A stretch of 64,000 nt of DNA from Saururus chinensis (taxonomy: Eukaryota > Streptophyta > Magnoliopsida > Piperales > Saururaceae). A program made the translations under genes and the position numbers. The stretch lies in NCBI GenBank assembly GCA_035235625.1, contig CP141142.1:36280995-36344994 (forward strand), in the 5' to 3' direction. Below the pieces are notes generated by a model. The model saw only the letters and a list, made by a program, of their open reading frames with translations, had not been told where the DNA came from and did no database searches. Below, one piece after another: positions 23,348 to 34,900 of this stretch (the first letter of the stretch is position 1; each line of letters begins with the position of its first letter).

Positions 23348-25340
23348 TCATATATCCTCTTTAACTCAATACGAAAACCCATCACCCATTTGAAACAATA
23401 TAAATTAAAATCCCTAGCTCTCCGTGAGATTGTGATACTCTCCCACGTCAGTGACAAAGAAGCTACCTCTGGCGATTGGCAATTTTTCTCAGCGCCTAAT
23501 GATCTTCTTCTAGCAACTGATGATTTTCCTTGGCAACCAACGATCTTCTTTCAGTGACTGACAATCTTCATTGACAATTAATGATCTACTTTGGCCGACT
23601 GACGAAGATTGAGATTAGAAATGAGGGTGTTGGATCATTTGAAGATCTTCGTCATCCAGGAACCAATCATTGCGGCTTCTTGCCTTATTGGAGTTGGTAT
23701 GCTCTTCATTTCTCTTCGATTATTACCCTGATTTTTTTGTCATATTTATTTATGCAAAGGAACATGACTAGATGCTCTGGATGGTTTTGATGGATCAGTA
23801 AAAAGTAGCCTACTTTTGGTCATGGAATTGCTGAGATTGTGAGTTGTACTTGATTTTCTTCCCGGTCTATTGCTGCTGTGGAATTTTCTTCTTTTGATGA
23901 TTTAGTATTGTTGGGCTTGCAAAATTATTTTGAAGGAAAATGTTAAAATTTTGGGGGGATGGTAGATTAGAATCAAAACCAATTTATTTGATGGAGAAAG
24001 CAATGGTTTGCTGGCGGGCTAATAGGGATAGGAAAGAAACTTCTTATTGGAGTAATTTTGCCTTAAAATGTCTTGAAATTTTAGGAATTATAAACTTTTC
24101 AATAACTTTTTTGAAAATGGTGTATTTGAGGCGTAAATTTGTTGGGAGCTAGATTATAGATTTTTGTAAGATACTTTAGTAAAATTGTTCCATCTTTGAT
24201 TACTGTGGCCTTTTTATTGTTCATTTTTAATGTAAATATTTTTTTGAGTAACATAATACCTTCTGTTATTGATTTAAAAGTTTTAAATTTAGGTTTTTAT
24301 TGATTAATTTATAATTTTAGTATAGTATAATTATACTTTAGCTTTTAATTGTAGCATATACTTTAAGTTTTAATTGTAGAATATACTTTTAGTTTTTTTA
24401 TTATTAATTTTGTTGACCATGATTTTATTTTAGGTTTGTTTTTTATTTTGTATTTTAGGTTTTACTACAATTATGTACTTTAAGTTTGTTATTAGTTTTA
24501 TTGAGGATGATTTTACTATATATTTTTAGAGTATAATAATATTATTGGGTAGAATTTGTCCTATGGTAAATTTTATAAGTTGAATATTACAAAGAGTATT
24601 ATTATACTACTGATTAACAAGGAGAGACAATATTGGAAGGAGAGGTGAGAGGGCTTTGAACTCTATTTCATGGCATGGAAGTGCAGCCAACGAGTCTAAG
24701 GAGACACTAAAAGGACTCCATAAACAAAAGAAAAAAAGTTATCTTTTATCAATTTATATACACATATACATGGATAAATAAATTATATAAAAATAGTGTA
24801 AACAAGTAAAAAAAAAATCAGCTTGATTTACTTTGAGTATCATGTTAGGGTTTCTTAAGAAGCGCTGCCAAAAAGTATATCGTGGCTGGCCAGCCAGGGA
24901 ACCTTGATATCACACATGAGGGGGGCCAAGCAACAGCTTCAAGCACGCTTACATATTTACTTGGGTATTTCACCCAATATTTGTTCAAGTAAAATTTCTT
25001 CATACATCGATTTCATAGTGAAGTAAAGATGGTTTGAGACTCGATTTAATTTCAGTTTATAGTTCATCCCAAGTATGCGTCCTTTGACAAAAATAGGGAC
25101 CAACAAACTCCAACCTTCACAAAGGCCAGGCTTGAGAACTCGATTTGTGGGCCAGGCAACAAGTCTAGCTGACTACCCAAATTTCTCTAGAGACGGTCTC
25201 GGCAAGTGTGGGTGTTGCCAATTGCGATTGAGTAGTCGGTGAAGGCTTGTTGCAATACAGATACAATTGGATTGGTCCCCCCGAGAGCACTTGTCTGGTA
25301 TTTGATGGATGGGTCCCCCAAGAGCACTCATTATTTGATG
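23348..25340. other. No recognisable gene; very AT-rich
   Basis: 23.4-23.65 kb contains repeated GATCTTC motifs. 24.18-24.6 kb is extremely AT-rich with repeated tttaggttt-type blocks. Nothing codes recognisably. Confidence 0.4.
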
Positions 25341-25435
25341 GGAAGCGTTTTTCCTCCTTCACTATGACAGTAAGTCGAGCGTACAATGGGAGTACGCTCG
25401 GTTCAGGGTAGTTAGGGAGCATAAAAAACACTTCT
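25341..25435. mobile_element. Short MITE related to the 29.1 and 29.5 kb fold-backs
   Basis: The left end GGAAGCGTTTTTCCTCC pairs with the inverted right end GAAGTGTTTTTTATGCTCC. The termini resemble the GGAAGC...TTTTATGC ends of the element at 29493-29715. A central GAGCGTACAATGGGAGTACGCTC also folds. Target duplication was not found. Confidence 0.42.
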
Positions 25436-28400
25436 CGATGACATTCTTCCAAAAAACAATGGGCCTCGACCAGTGTTGTAAAAATCAACCGGCCCGGCCT
25501 GTCAAACCCGGTTTGAACATACCGTCATTTCCTAGTTAAACTCGGATTTTACCCGGATTGGATTTATGCGTGCATAAACTAAAAAACCTTGGACCGGCCA
25601 CCAATCTGGGTGGATGGTTGGTCAATTTTAAAAATGTAGGCCTTGACAAAGACTTCAATAAGGTGGAAACCCAACAACCCCTTGTATTATTTGGCTATCA
25701 ACGTGATATCTAGAGTTTTTAAAACAAGTCGCCCAACTCCATAAATCTAACCCCTCTAGAAAATAAGATCCATTTAAAAGTAAGGTCGGGTCGGACTTTA
25801 CCCACATAACCTGCACAACCCGACCTTGATGTTATTATTTAAGGATGTAATAGCGTAAGATGGAGAGATTCGAGAGATATTTTCTTATAATTTTATTTTT
25901 TTATTTTATTAAATAGTTATTTATTAATTTTTTACGAGATTTTTATAGTTTTAGACGTGCATCTAATAATGTTGCAATGCTCTCTCTCTAACTCTCACAT
26001 CGCTCTCTCTTTAACTCTCACATTCTCAAATAACATAGAAAATAAACATTTATTTATAATGTTGCAATGTATATAAAAATTATTTATATTTAGCTTATAC
26101 AAAAATAATATATAAAATATTAAGATAAGAAAAAAAAATTGACAAAAAAAAAATAGAATTACCCTTATACCCGACTTAACTAAAGTAGGGTTAAGATTTG
26201 AGTTTTTAACCCAATTAACAAATAGGGCCAGTTATGACCTAACCCGATTTATACCATATCAAAGTTGACGTAACCTGAATCAACCCGACCTGACCCTATT
26301 CCCAATCCTACGAAATCATACAGGCCCTGGAAGCTCAGCAAAATTGATCCCCGTTCCCTCCATAGCATATCCACTTACTTTCTCTCTTCTATTGGCCTTC
26401 ACCAATGTGAATGAGCTGAGTAGTGGATGATGACTTATTTTGTTTTACTAATATAAATGAAGGACGCGGTCCCCTCCCTTCCATCACTTTGGCATTCTGA
26501 TAAATTTATTCAAGAATCTTTTCCTTTTACTCAGTTTCTTTGAAGCCAAACATAACATTAGTTTACTCTAATATCCCAAAAACTATCGTATCACCTTGGC
26601 AATATAATTTTAATTCTGGTTCAATATCTTTTTCCTTTTCCCCTGTTTCCTTGAATCCAAATATAGTCTAGTTTACTCCAATATCCCTAAACCTATCATA
26701 CAACCTTGGCAACAGAACTTTGATGCTTGGAATGAAGGCAGATTATATATTCTTTACAACTCATACTTATTACTAATCAAGCTCCGCAGAAAAATGAATG
26801 CCTTCTATTGAAGCTGATACCGAGCGAACACTAAGTGAGGTTTGTTTAAGAAAAATTGGGTTGGCTGGTAATGAAAAACTATGCAGATAATGTTCATCAG
26901 TGTTGTTTATATCGTCTCTGTGTCATTTCTTCTCCAACCAATTTCTTTTGCTATGTGGTGTGACTGACCTGTGCCATACAATTTCTTCTACAACCAACCC
27001 TTAGCGCTATGTGGTATGACCTGCTTCATAAAAAATGTGGTTCCACACACCATTTGGATCTGTTACCAGTTTCCAACAAAATCACACTCTAACCATGGCT
27101 TGATGGTGGGTGGGCTAGCGCCAAAGTGGCAGGATTGCCTGATTAGGTGAACACTCAAAGCTTTCACTCTAGTTGTCAAGTTGAGTTCAAGCTCAGCACA
27201 TGTCGATCTACTTAGACTTCAATATTATGTATTTCATGCGCAAAATTTGAACATAATTTGCTCCAGAAATTATTCGTGCTTCCTGAGCTAGACGTCGGTC
27301 ACCTCACATACGAAATGTCTTAAGTATATAACCAGTACATAGTAAAATGAGCCGGTTCTTTTAGTTTTCATGGTGAATTAACCCAGCCGAGTCATAATTG
27401 TAACCCCATATCCCGGTCCGGTCCGGGTTACAAACATTTAACGGCCCTGACTCCCTTCTCGTCAAGGCAAGTCTACGTTATCGCCCCCCTGTAACTCGAT
27501 CAAAAGAAATTTTTTTTTAAGTTTGTTGTTGTTGATTTTTACTTGGGGCGTATTTGCAGTAAGGTGGCTGCCAATTAGCAGTTTCTGTACAATAGATCTA
27601 ATGTGGCCCACAGCTCGTCGTTTGCATTCCTCATCGAGCTTGTAACCATTTGAAGAACAAATTTTAATTGCTTTATAGTCAGTAGTCACTTTCCAATGCC
27701 TGGTATATTTGTTCTTCAATCAGATTTTTGTATTTCCATTGCTAACAAACTGTAAACATGTTCGAAATCATTTTTCTTTCGGTGGTTTGCTTTTGTGTGT
27801 TTCATTGTCTTTCGTGCATCATCTAAGCCAGATAAATGTTGTGAATAGATTGTTCGAGGAAGTGAATTAGGAACTCATGTTATTGATGAAATTATTACTG
27901 GGTGTACAAAACATCTGCAACAATACTAATGTGATGAGTTTTAGTAGGATTATCACTTAGCCTTCAAATTCTTTTTGAACAAAAGAGTAAGCAAATAGGC
28001 ATACGAATTCTTTTAAATTTGTCAGCGCCATAGGCCGTTGTCACGACCTATTCGCTACCTTCATAATGAAGGCTTCATTATACATAATATTTCTGTTTGT
28101 TGTATTCATACTTTCTGCTGTTTAATTATGTGTGTGTGTATTTTTTTTTAATTTAAACGGAATAAAATTAAACCTGATTGTTGGGCATCATGCTGGAAGT
28201 TTTGCTAGAGAAAATAAGAGGGGAGTTCGGAACTGAGAATTTGGGAGAGATGGATTTTGGCGCATGAAGAATAGTTTGGCTAGGGATGGTATAATATTTT
28301 GGTGCATGAATAATATAAGAGGGATGGATAGATCGCGATGGTCTTTTTGTTATTAATGTCATTTTTATATTTTTGTTATATCATTCTTATATTTTAGTAT

Positions 28401-29108
28401 CCTGGATAGATCATGATACTCCTTTCTGTCTTGACTGTTTGATACTCCTCTCTGTAGATTCGAATAATAATTTACTTATTGGAATAGGTTGAAATGAACA
28501 TCATATTGTCCTCGTGTGCATCAACCTATAGTTCAACCAGGTTCACCAATCCCGGTCGAGGTCTAAGCTAAATTTTAAAACATTGTATTAAGGTGATTGT
28601 TTTCCTATCACTAAAGCTTGATCTGCGTATTCCTTTATCATCATTTATAATAGATTAAGGTGATTGTTTACCTATCACAAAATCCGCTTGCACTGCAGGT
28701 CTGCCATGGAGACCAAGGAAGTTTGCATATCAGCACATAGCAAACCCATGGCACGCTTGTCACATTATCTGACCTTCTGTCAAGCCTTCAGCAAATTCTG
28801 GGACAGACTTAATAAAGGAATTGTAAGGGATAATTTTTGGTGGATTCAACCTATCCATAGTTTGAAGCTTCTAGTTTTTTGTTGTTGTGTTATATTTTAT
28901 CATTCACTAGTCATATTTCTGTAACATTTTCTGATCATGCAACTTTCTGGACACTTACTTTTTGGGTGATCTCTCCATCACACTTCCTATTTATTGATGG
29001 AGATGATCTTTGTTATAAAAGGAGCAGTAAGAAAACTCAGGAGGTAGCTGTGCAAACTTATGAAGGTCAGTAAACTTGAAGAACAAACCAAGCAAGCTTA
29101 TTTTATTT
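25436..29108. other. No recognisable gene
   Basis: The stretch is AT-rich and noncoding by eye. Short frames at 27462-27719 (minus), 28168-28362 (minus) and 28664-28924 (plus) match no family I know. GCC/GGC-containing patches near 25480-25620 and 27405-27450 have repeated CCGGTC-type words but no paired ends. Confidence 0.4.
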
Positions 29109-29281
29109 GGAAAAGCGAAACATATGCTCTAGTGTAAGGACACATGAGAGCCTTTAATATTTGAGATTGACACGCACACGCTAACATATTGATGGTAATG
29201 AGCACTAGTATGTGCACCATCAATCTCATAGATGAAGGTGTGTTTCTTACATTGGGTGCATTATCATAGAAAATGCTTCCC
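29109..29281. mobile_element. Fold-back MITE, Mutator-like family
   Basis: Left GGAAAAGCGAAACATATGC pairs loosely with the inverted right GGGAAGCATTTTCTATGAT. The inner part GAGATTGACACGCACACG is mirrored as GAGATTGATGGTGCACAT. Ends resemble the neighbour at 29493-29715. I do not see an exact 9-bp duplication. Confidence 0.52.
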
Positions 29282-29492
29282 TTTCCACCATACTTGTTTG
29301 ATAAAACCTTCAATTAATGATGATCTAATTTGAGATCATAGAAGTAATACAGAAAGAATATAGCACTAGGTTTTTAATGTGTCAGAGATTGATCACTCGA
29401 ACATGAGTTTTAATCGTCATAGGAATGGCTGTTCAGCCCACAACCCCGGTCAATTAAGTTTATTTTCTTTTTACTTACTTTTTATAAGACTG

Positions 29493-29715
29493 GGAAGCAT
29501 TTTATATGCACCCTTATGAGTGTGAGCCGAGGGTAAGGAATGCTTGAAAAGCGTTGATTTTCAAGATCGATGGTGCACACGGTAGCGCATGTTAACATAA
29601 CTAATACTTACACTAATGTGCGCTACTGTGTGTGCCATTGATCTTGAAAATCAACACCTCCTAGGCGTTCTTTATGCTCGGCTCACACTGAGCGTGGGGC
29701 ATAAAAAACGCTTCC
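29493..29715. mobile_element. Fold-back MITE, 223 bp, with perfect 9-bp target duplication
   Basis: ATAAGACTG occurs exactly at 29484-29492 and 29716-29724. The element starts GGAAGCATTTTATATGCAC, and its inverse end starts GGAAGCGTTTTTTATGCCC. The arms pair through GTGTGAGCCGAG and GTTGATTTTCAAGATC. A 9-bp duplication is characteristic of the Mutator superfamily, so this is a Mutator-like MITE. Confidence 0.82.
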
Positions 29716-29900
29716 ATAAGACTGATGCACCCTCACACCTCACACGCCATATGCCAATGAGAATCTACCCGAGACTTCTCCCACAACTAGGATGGATCCA
29801 AAAGCACAACTAAAGCTAGCTTGGATTCAGATTTTTCAAAGCGATACTCATTCCAAACACCTGACAAAAAACTTAACAGAGGGCATATGAGCTAGTACCT

Positions 29901-32900
29901 CTAAGCAAAGACAGATGGAAAGATCTTGAGCAAAAACCGATCAACATGAGTGAAATAAAATCTACTCCATCTTCTCCAAAGCACAAGTGGGAGAAACACC
30001 ATTCCAAATCCAAATACGCATCCAAGTTCAAACACAATCCACTCCCAGTCAACATTCTGGCGGCCCTTAGGTGGGGTCGCATCTGGGCAGTTCTCCATCA
30101 ACTGGGCTGTACACAGTCCATCCTGGCCTTCACCATGATTGTCGTCTTGACAAGTTTTAGGCAATGGCGGTCCACAAAGCTCCACATTATGTAAGTATGA
30201 TGAGTTTGTAAAAGTATTTAACTGCTGACCTTGTGGTATCCGTCCCATTAGTTGATTAAAAGAGAGGTTCAACACAGAAAGAAAAGTAAGTTGCGATAAT
30301 TCTGCAGGTATCTCACCACTCAGCTTGTTATCAGAGAGATCCAGAGATTCGAGCTGGCGCAGTGCACCTATTGATCTTGGGATGGGGCCTGTAAGAGCAT
30401 TGCGTGACAAATTCAGGACATAAAGCATACTGAGATTCCCAATTGCCTCGGGAATAGATCCTTCAAAATTATTGTTTGATAAATCCACAGAGGTGAAGAC
30501 AGTCAAGATCTTCACTAGGTCCACATCAAAGCCTTTCAATGTCACTGTCACTGTATCACGATAATAGAGAGGAGTCAGTTGAAGTAACCTGGACTGAATT
30601 ACTTGATTGCGGGGACCAGGCTCATTTCTGCTGACTATCATGGACTTCGAAGTAATGAAACATGATAAACAGAGATTGCCTGAGAAATTGTTTGATGATA
30701 GGTCTATGATTTGCAGCATTGGGAAAGAAGGGTTAATGTATGGCTCAATCCGACCTTGGAAGTGGTTCGCACGCAAAACAAGAACTCGCAACGATGGCAT
30801 CATACCCAACCATGAAGGAAAGGTACCTTCAATGTGGTTGTTCCCAAGATTCAAAACTTCAAGTTTTGTGCAGTACTTCAAAGACACTGGGATATTCCCT
30901 ACTAGTTTATTCCCATTGAGGTCCAGTGTCTTTAAATTACATTCTATCGAGAAAGTATCTGGAATGGAACCACTGATCGAATTTTCACGGAGATTCAGCA
31001 CATTGAGACCACTTAAGTTGCGGGTCAAACATGGGGGAATCGACCCACTCAAATTGTTGCCGGAGAAATCAAGAGCTATCAAATTTGTTGCACTGCAAAT
31101 TGATGAAGGTATGCTACCATTCAAGTTATTGCGTGAGAGTGAAAAGAAGATGTTGAAGAACAAGTTACCACCAATGTCTGGAGGAATCGTGGAAAGGAAC
31201 CTGTTATTAGAGTAATCCACAATAAAACTGGACTCTGAGACTAGTGGCATTGGCCCTTGAAGCATATTGGAATGAAGATCAATTAGAAGTAGCAAACTTA
31301 ATGAATGATTGTAAAGTGGTTTCCCTGGGCCTTCCAGCTTGTTGTTTGACAGATTCAAGTAGTTCAGCGACTCAAGGTTCCAAATCCAATTTGGTATGTC
31401 ACCAGGAATTCCATTGTTCGAAAGGTCAAGGTTAACCAAAAGCCGTTGATTTTGCAGAAACTCAGGTATTTTCCTCAGATTACAAGAACCCAGCTTCAAT
31501 GCCCCAACCTGGGGAAAGTTGGACAGATTACCGTTTCCTACTTGGACTGACAAGCCACTGTTCGAAAGATCTAGCCTGGAAAGATTCTTCACATTCTCAA
31601 ACACATCAAGCTTCACCACTCCGCTGAAATTGTTTGAAGAGAGTACGAGTACCTTAAGATTTCGAAGTTCATATATGAATTGTGGAAATGCCCCCTGAAG
31701 ATTGTTGTTGCTCAAATCTACAGTAGCCAGAGACGAACCATTTGCAGCGACAAATTCATAAATTTCACCGTTGAGCTTGTTTTGATTGAGCAGCAAACTC
31801 TGCAGAGAAGGGAGAGCAAAAAGAGACTTCGGGATTGATCCATTGAGCGAATTGTGCCTCAGGTTGAACTCCACAAGCCTCGGGAGATTGTCTCCGACGT
31901 CGGGGATAGTACCAGTAAAATTATTAGAGGAAAGGTCCAAGCGAACAAGCTGTACCAATCGGGCCAAGGATGGAACCTTGCCAGTGAATCTATTACTTGC
32001 CAGATCCAAGTACACAAGTCTGACAAGTTTCCCAACCCCGACTGGCAGCTCCCCCGAGAAATTCGACCCAGTAAGCTGCAATCTGGTCAAGGAAGCAAGA
32101 TTACCAATGGAAGAAGGCAATTCACCGGAGAAATCCGTGTTGGCGATAAAAAATTCTTGAAGAGAACTATCCTCTGGGAATTCTGGCAACCGCCCGGTGA
32201 GATTTGGATTCAGTGCAACATATAGGATCCTCAAGCTCCTCAATCTGAAAATGCTCTCCGGGAATTCTCCGACCAAACCGCAGGAACTGAGACGGAGATC
32301 AGTCAATGAAGAGAAATTGGACAAAGAGTCTGGAACCCGGGATGCGAAATTGTTGCTGTCAAGGCTGAGGTAGGTGAGGCCGCGGCTCAGATTGTTCACC
32401 AGGGTATCTAAGGGACAATTCACAGAACACCCAGAGAGGCTTACAACCCGCAGCTTAGGGGCCCCAGAAGACAGAGCCCGGCAATTCATCCCACGCAACG
32501 ACGATGACAGGTCGACCTCATCCAGGTAGAGTACCTCCAGCTCCGGCAGGTCGGTAAAGAACCCGGAGTCGTCGAGCCTCAGCCCTTCCGCGGCTTGGGT
32601 GAAGAAAACCGAAGACGACAGATCGAGTGAGACCAGCGTCCGAATGCGGCCCAGCTCGGGAGGGATCCGGCCAGAGAACCCGGCATTGGAGAGGTTGAGG
32701 TGGGCAAGGCGAGGGAGGCGAACGAAGCCGGCGGGGATGGGGAGGGAGCTGAAGTTGTTGAAGGAGAGGTTAAGAGAGACAAGCCCGCTGAGATTGGTAA
32801 GAGAAGCAAACCAGTCGTGGCGGGAGAAGATGAGACTGAGACCGGAGAGGTCGAGGGCGGTGACAAGGGAGGCGGTCGGGTCGCAGGAGACGTGGACCCA

Positions 32901-33293
32901 GCTGCAGCAGTCTGTGGCGCCGGACCAGGAGGCGAGGTGGGCTTGGGGGTCGGAGAGGTTCTGCCTGAAGGCGAGGAGGGCGGCGGCTTGGTAGGAGAGA
33001 TTGAGACCGGAGAGGTCGGGGGCGGTGACGAGGGTCGGGTCAGCGGCAGCGCCAGCGGGATTGCACGTGACCCCGCGTCCACGGCAGAAGCCGGAGCCAG
33101 CCGACTCTTCTTGCCAGGAAGCCAGCGACTCGGCCGGGTCTGAGAAGGCCCGCTTGAGCTCTAGCATGGGACTGTATCCCGTAGGAAGAGAGGAGCTTTC
33201 CTGTAAGACGCGGGGCTGAAGTTGAGACGCCTGGGGTAGCATCAGCGTAAGGAACAGCATGAGCGATGGGGCCTGAAAGAAGGAGATCTTCAT
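29901..33293 (-). CDS. Leucine-rich-repeat receptor-like protein (RLP, Cf/EIX type), 1130 aa, with two LRR N-terminal caps
   Basis: A single uninterrupted exon. Residues 1-26 are a signal peptide. Two consecutive LRRNT caps follow: residues about 42-97 (LELKRAFSDPAESLASW, C70, C77) and about 101-152 (LLAFRQNLSDPQAHLASW, the CCSW motif with C129 and C130, C137), each ending in a DLSGL strand. Many extracellular LRRs run from about 160 to 1020, with repeated LDLSNN and NFSG motifs and many N-glycosylation sites. An island interrupts them before VTVTLKGFDVDLVKI. An ELCGPPLP C-cap and an acidic stretch come next, then a membrane helix at about 1085-1106 and a 24-residue basic tail. There is no kinase domain. 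The plan is that of plasma-membrane receptor-like proteins that detect pathogen or peptide signals with SOBIR1/BAK1-type kinases; the ligand is unknown. The ATG at 33293 was chosen because it opens directly into the signal peptide. Confidence 0.93.
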   Translation of the reverse strand: MKISFFQAPSLMLFLTLMLPQASQLQPRVLQESSSLPTGYSPMLELKRAFSDPAESLASWQEESAGSGFCRGRGVTCNPAGAAADPTLVTAPDLSGLNLSYQAAALLAFRQNLSDPQAHLASWSGATDCCSWVHVSCDPTASLVTALDLSGLSLIFSRHDWFASLTNLSGLVSLNLSFNNFSSLPIPAGFVRLPRLAHLNLSNAGFSGRIPPELGRIRTLVSLDLSSSVFFTQAAEGLRLDDSGFFTDLPELEVLYLDEVDLSSSLRGMNCRALSSGAPKLRVVSLSGCSVNCPLDTLVNNLSRGLTYLSLDSNNFASRVPDSLSNFSSLTDLRLSSCGLVGEFPESIFRLRSLRILYVALNPNLTGRLPEFPEDSSLQEFFIANTDFSGELPSSIGNLASLTRLQLTGSNFSGELPVGVGKLVRLVYLDLASNRFTGKVPSLARLVQLVRLDLSSNNFTGTIPDVGDNLPRLVEFNLRHNSLNGSIPKSLFALPSLQSLLLNQNKLNGEIYEFVAANGSSLATVDLSNNNLQGAFPQFIYELRNLKVLVLSSNNFSGVVKLDVFENVKNLSRLDLSNSGLSVQVGNGNLSNFPQVGALKLGSCNLRKIPEFLQNQRLLVNLDLSNNGIPGDIPNWIWNLESLNYLNLSNNKLEGPGKPLYNHSLSLLLLIDLHSNMLQGPMPLVSESSFIVDYSNNRFLSTIPPDIGGNLFFNIFFSLSRNNLNGSIPSSICSATNLIALDFSGNNLSGSIPPCLTRNLSGLNVLNLRENSISGSIPDTFSIECNLKTLDLNGNKLVGNIPVSLKYCTKLEVLNLGNNHIEGTFPSWLGMMPSLRVLVLRANHFQGRIEPYINPSFPMLQIIDLSSNNFSGNLCLSCFITSKSMIVSRNEPGPRNQVIQSRLLQLTPLYYRDTVTVTLKGFDVDLVKILTVFTSVDLSNNNFEGSIPEAIGNLSMLYVLNLSRNALTGPIPRSIGALRQLESLDLSDNKLSGEIPAELSQLTFLSVLNLSFNQLMGRIPQGQQLNTFTNSSYLHNVELCGPPLPKTCQDDNHGEGQDGLCTAQLMENCPDATPPKGRQNVDWEWIVFELGCVFGFGMVFLPLVLWRRWSRFYFTHVDRFLLKIFPSVFA

Positions 33294-34030
33294 CCTGATC
33301 GAAGCAATGTGCTCAGCTCAGATACCACCGGTTTCATTGCTTCTCCTCCATTTGCAACCTCAATAAAAAGAAACCAATATGATTGGAAGTCTTGTGCCAA
33401 AGTCCTATGTAAGGTTTTAGTAGACTTATGTAGATTGACTAGTTTCTTATGACTTAGGCAATTAACGAAAGATTATCTAATAGAACTGTTGTACGGGATA
33501 TGTAAGTAATATATATTTTGATTAAGTGATACATTTGATGAATTTATACGTGTTTAAAATGAAGTAAAATGAGGCATAAATTTTAGATTACGTGTTTAAA
33601 GATAAATAGACATATGTAAGGACATGCGGTAGTACGTGATAGAGCGGTTCTACTAGATACTACATCACGTATAAATAAGAAGAGAAAAACTTAAAAATTG
33701 GATCCAACCGTTCTTATCTTTTTCCCCTTCTATGTCTACTCGTGGTGCAATCTGATAAATAAAAGTATTTTTCTATTACTATTTTTATATTTTAGCTAGA
33801 CTTAAATGATAATAATTAGAATATTTTATATTACCTAAAAAATAGTGGGAAAGAAAATTGAGAACTCGATGGGAGAGTACTCGTTCCCCCCCTCCCCTTC
33901 ACATGTCCATTTGGCATTAAATACTGAAAACGATGGATTGGATTATCAATCACAGTGACACATTTAGTCAATTGCATGGATAGTTCAATGCAACTTGTTT
34001 AACAACAATGGATAGTTCAATGAACTTTCC
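33294..34030 (-). promoter_or_regulatory. Upstream region of the RLP gene (copy 1 of 3)
   Basis: This flank contains GCAATGTGCT just before the ATG, GGAAGTCTTGTG near 33386, and GTGACACATTTAGTC, CATGGATAGTTCAATGCAA near 33950-33990. The same ordered words occur at 34660-34900 and 50570-50780. Shared ordered blocks show duplication of the 5' flank along with the gene. The core promoter was not pinned down. Confidence 0.6.
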
Positions 34031-34073
34031 ACCTTAATATTTGTGTGGAAAAACATGACATGCACATTTGTTG

Positions 34074-34262
34074 ATGTATTTAGTGTGCATGTAAAATACT
34101 TGACCAGCCGAAGGTAGTATTAGCTCTGATGATACTAATGACTTGCATATTTATTAATGTATTTAGTGTGCATGTAAACTACTTGACCAGCCGAAGATAG
34201 TATTCGCTCTGATGATACTAGTGACTTGCATATTTATTAATGTGTTTAGTTCGCCTCGAGAA
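34074..34262. repeat. Tandem repeat, about 85-90-bp unit, just over two copies
   Basis: ATGTATTTAGTGTGCATGTA is followed by CTTGACCAGCCGAAG and TCTGATGATACTA. The block occurs near 34073, again near 34158, and partly near 34240. Confidence 0.8.
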
Positions 34263-34659
34263 CACTTTGATTAGTAAATACAGTGGTAGCATTAGGTGTG
34301 ATGATATGAGGACTCATGCTCTCCCATCATAGATTCATAATACGTACTTTTACAAAAAAATTGGGCGGTTTCCATATTACCTAGCCTATGTATCCAAAAC
34401 TCCATATTACCTAGTTTTATAACCCTAATCTCATATAATCTGCTTTAGGACCAAAATTTCCTTTTCCACCAACTCTCTACTCCATCCCCAATCCGTTTAA
34501 TCATTCCCTTTGTGCGCCTTTAACTCATCACAAACCCTTCATTCACTTTTTAAGGAAGATCTTCGTTCTTCCCATATCCGTACCCGCTTCAAATAAAAAT
34601 TTAAAAGGACCATGACCTCTTTTGAAAAAACTTTTGTTTTGAAGCCTTTTTTAAATGTA

Positions 34660-34900
34660 TTCGAATAAAAACCAATGTTAATGGAAGTCTTGTGTGAAAC
34701 TCCAATGTAAAGTTTTAGTGGCCCCTAAGAGCATGCATGACGTTAAATATCAAACAAGAAAGATTGAATTGTCAAAAACAGTGACACATTGAGTCAAATG
34801 CATGAATAGTTTAATGCAACTTGTGTACAACAAGGAATAGTTCAATGAACTTCCGAATTTAATCTTTGTGAGTACCTAACATTGGTAGCCAGCAAAGAAA
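34660..34900 (-). repeat. Orphan copy of the RLP upstream region (copy 2 of 3)
   Basis: GGAAGTCTTGTGTGAAAC near 34685, GTGACACATTGAGTC near 34783, and ATAGTTCAATGAACTTCC near 34840 repeat the order seen upstream of the intact RLP. No RLP coding sequence is attached to this copy. It may mark a third, deleted gene copy. Confidence 0.65.

Noticed and set aside
28664..28924. Frame containing SHYLTFCQAFSKFWDRLNKG as a possible gene
   Set aside because: Short, no family recognised, no splice-supported extension found.
30607..33219. Several long plus-strand open frames opposite the RLP gene (for example 30607-31215 and 32700-33143)
   Set aside because: They are antisense shadows of the LRR coding frame; their composition mirrors the LRR codons and no family is recognisable.
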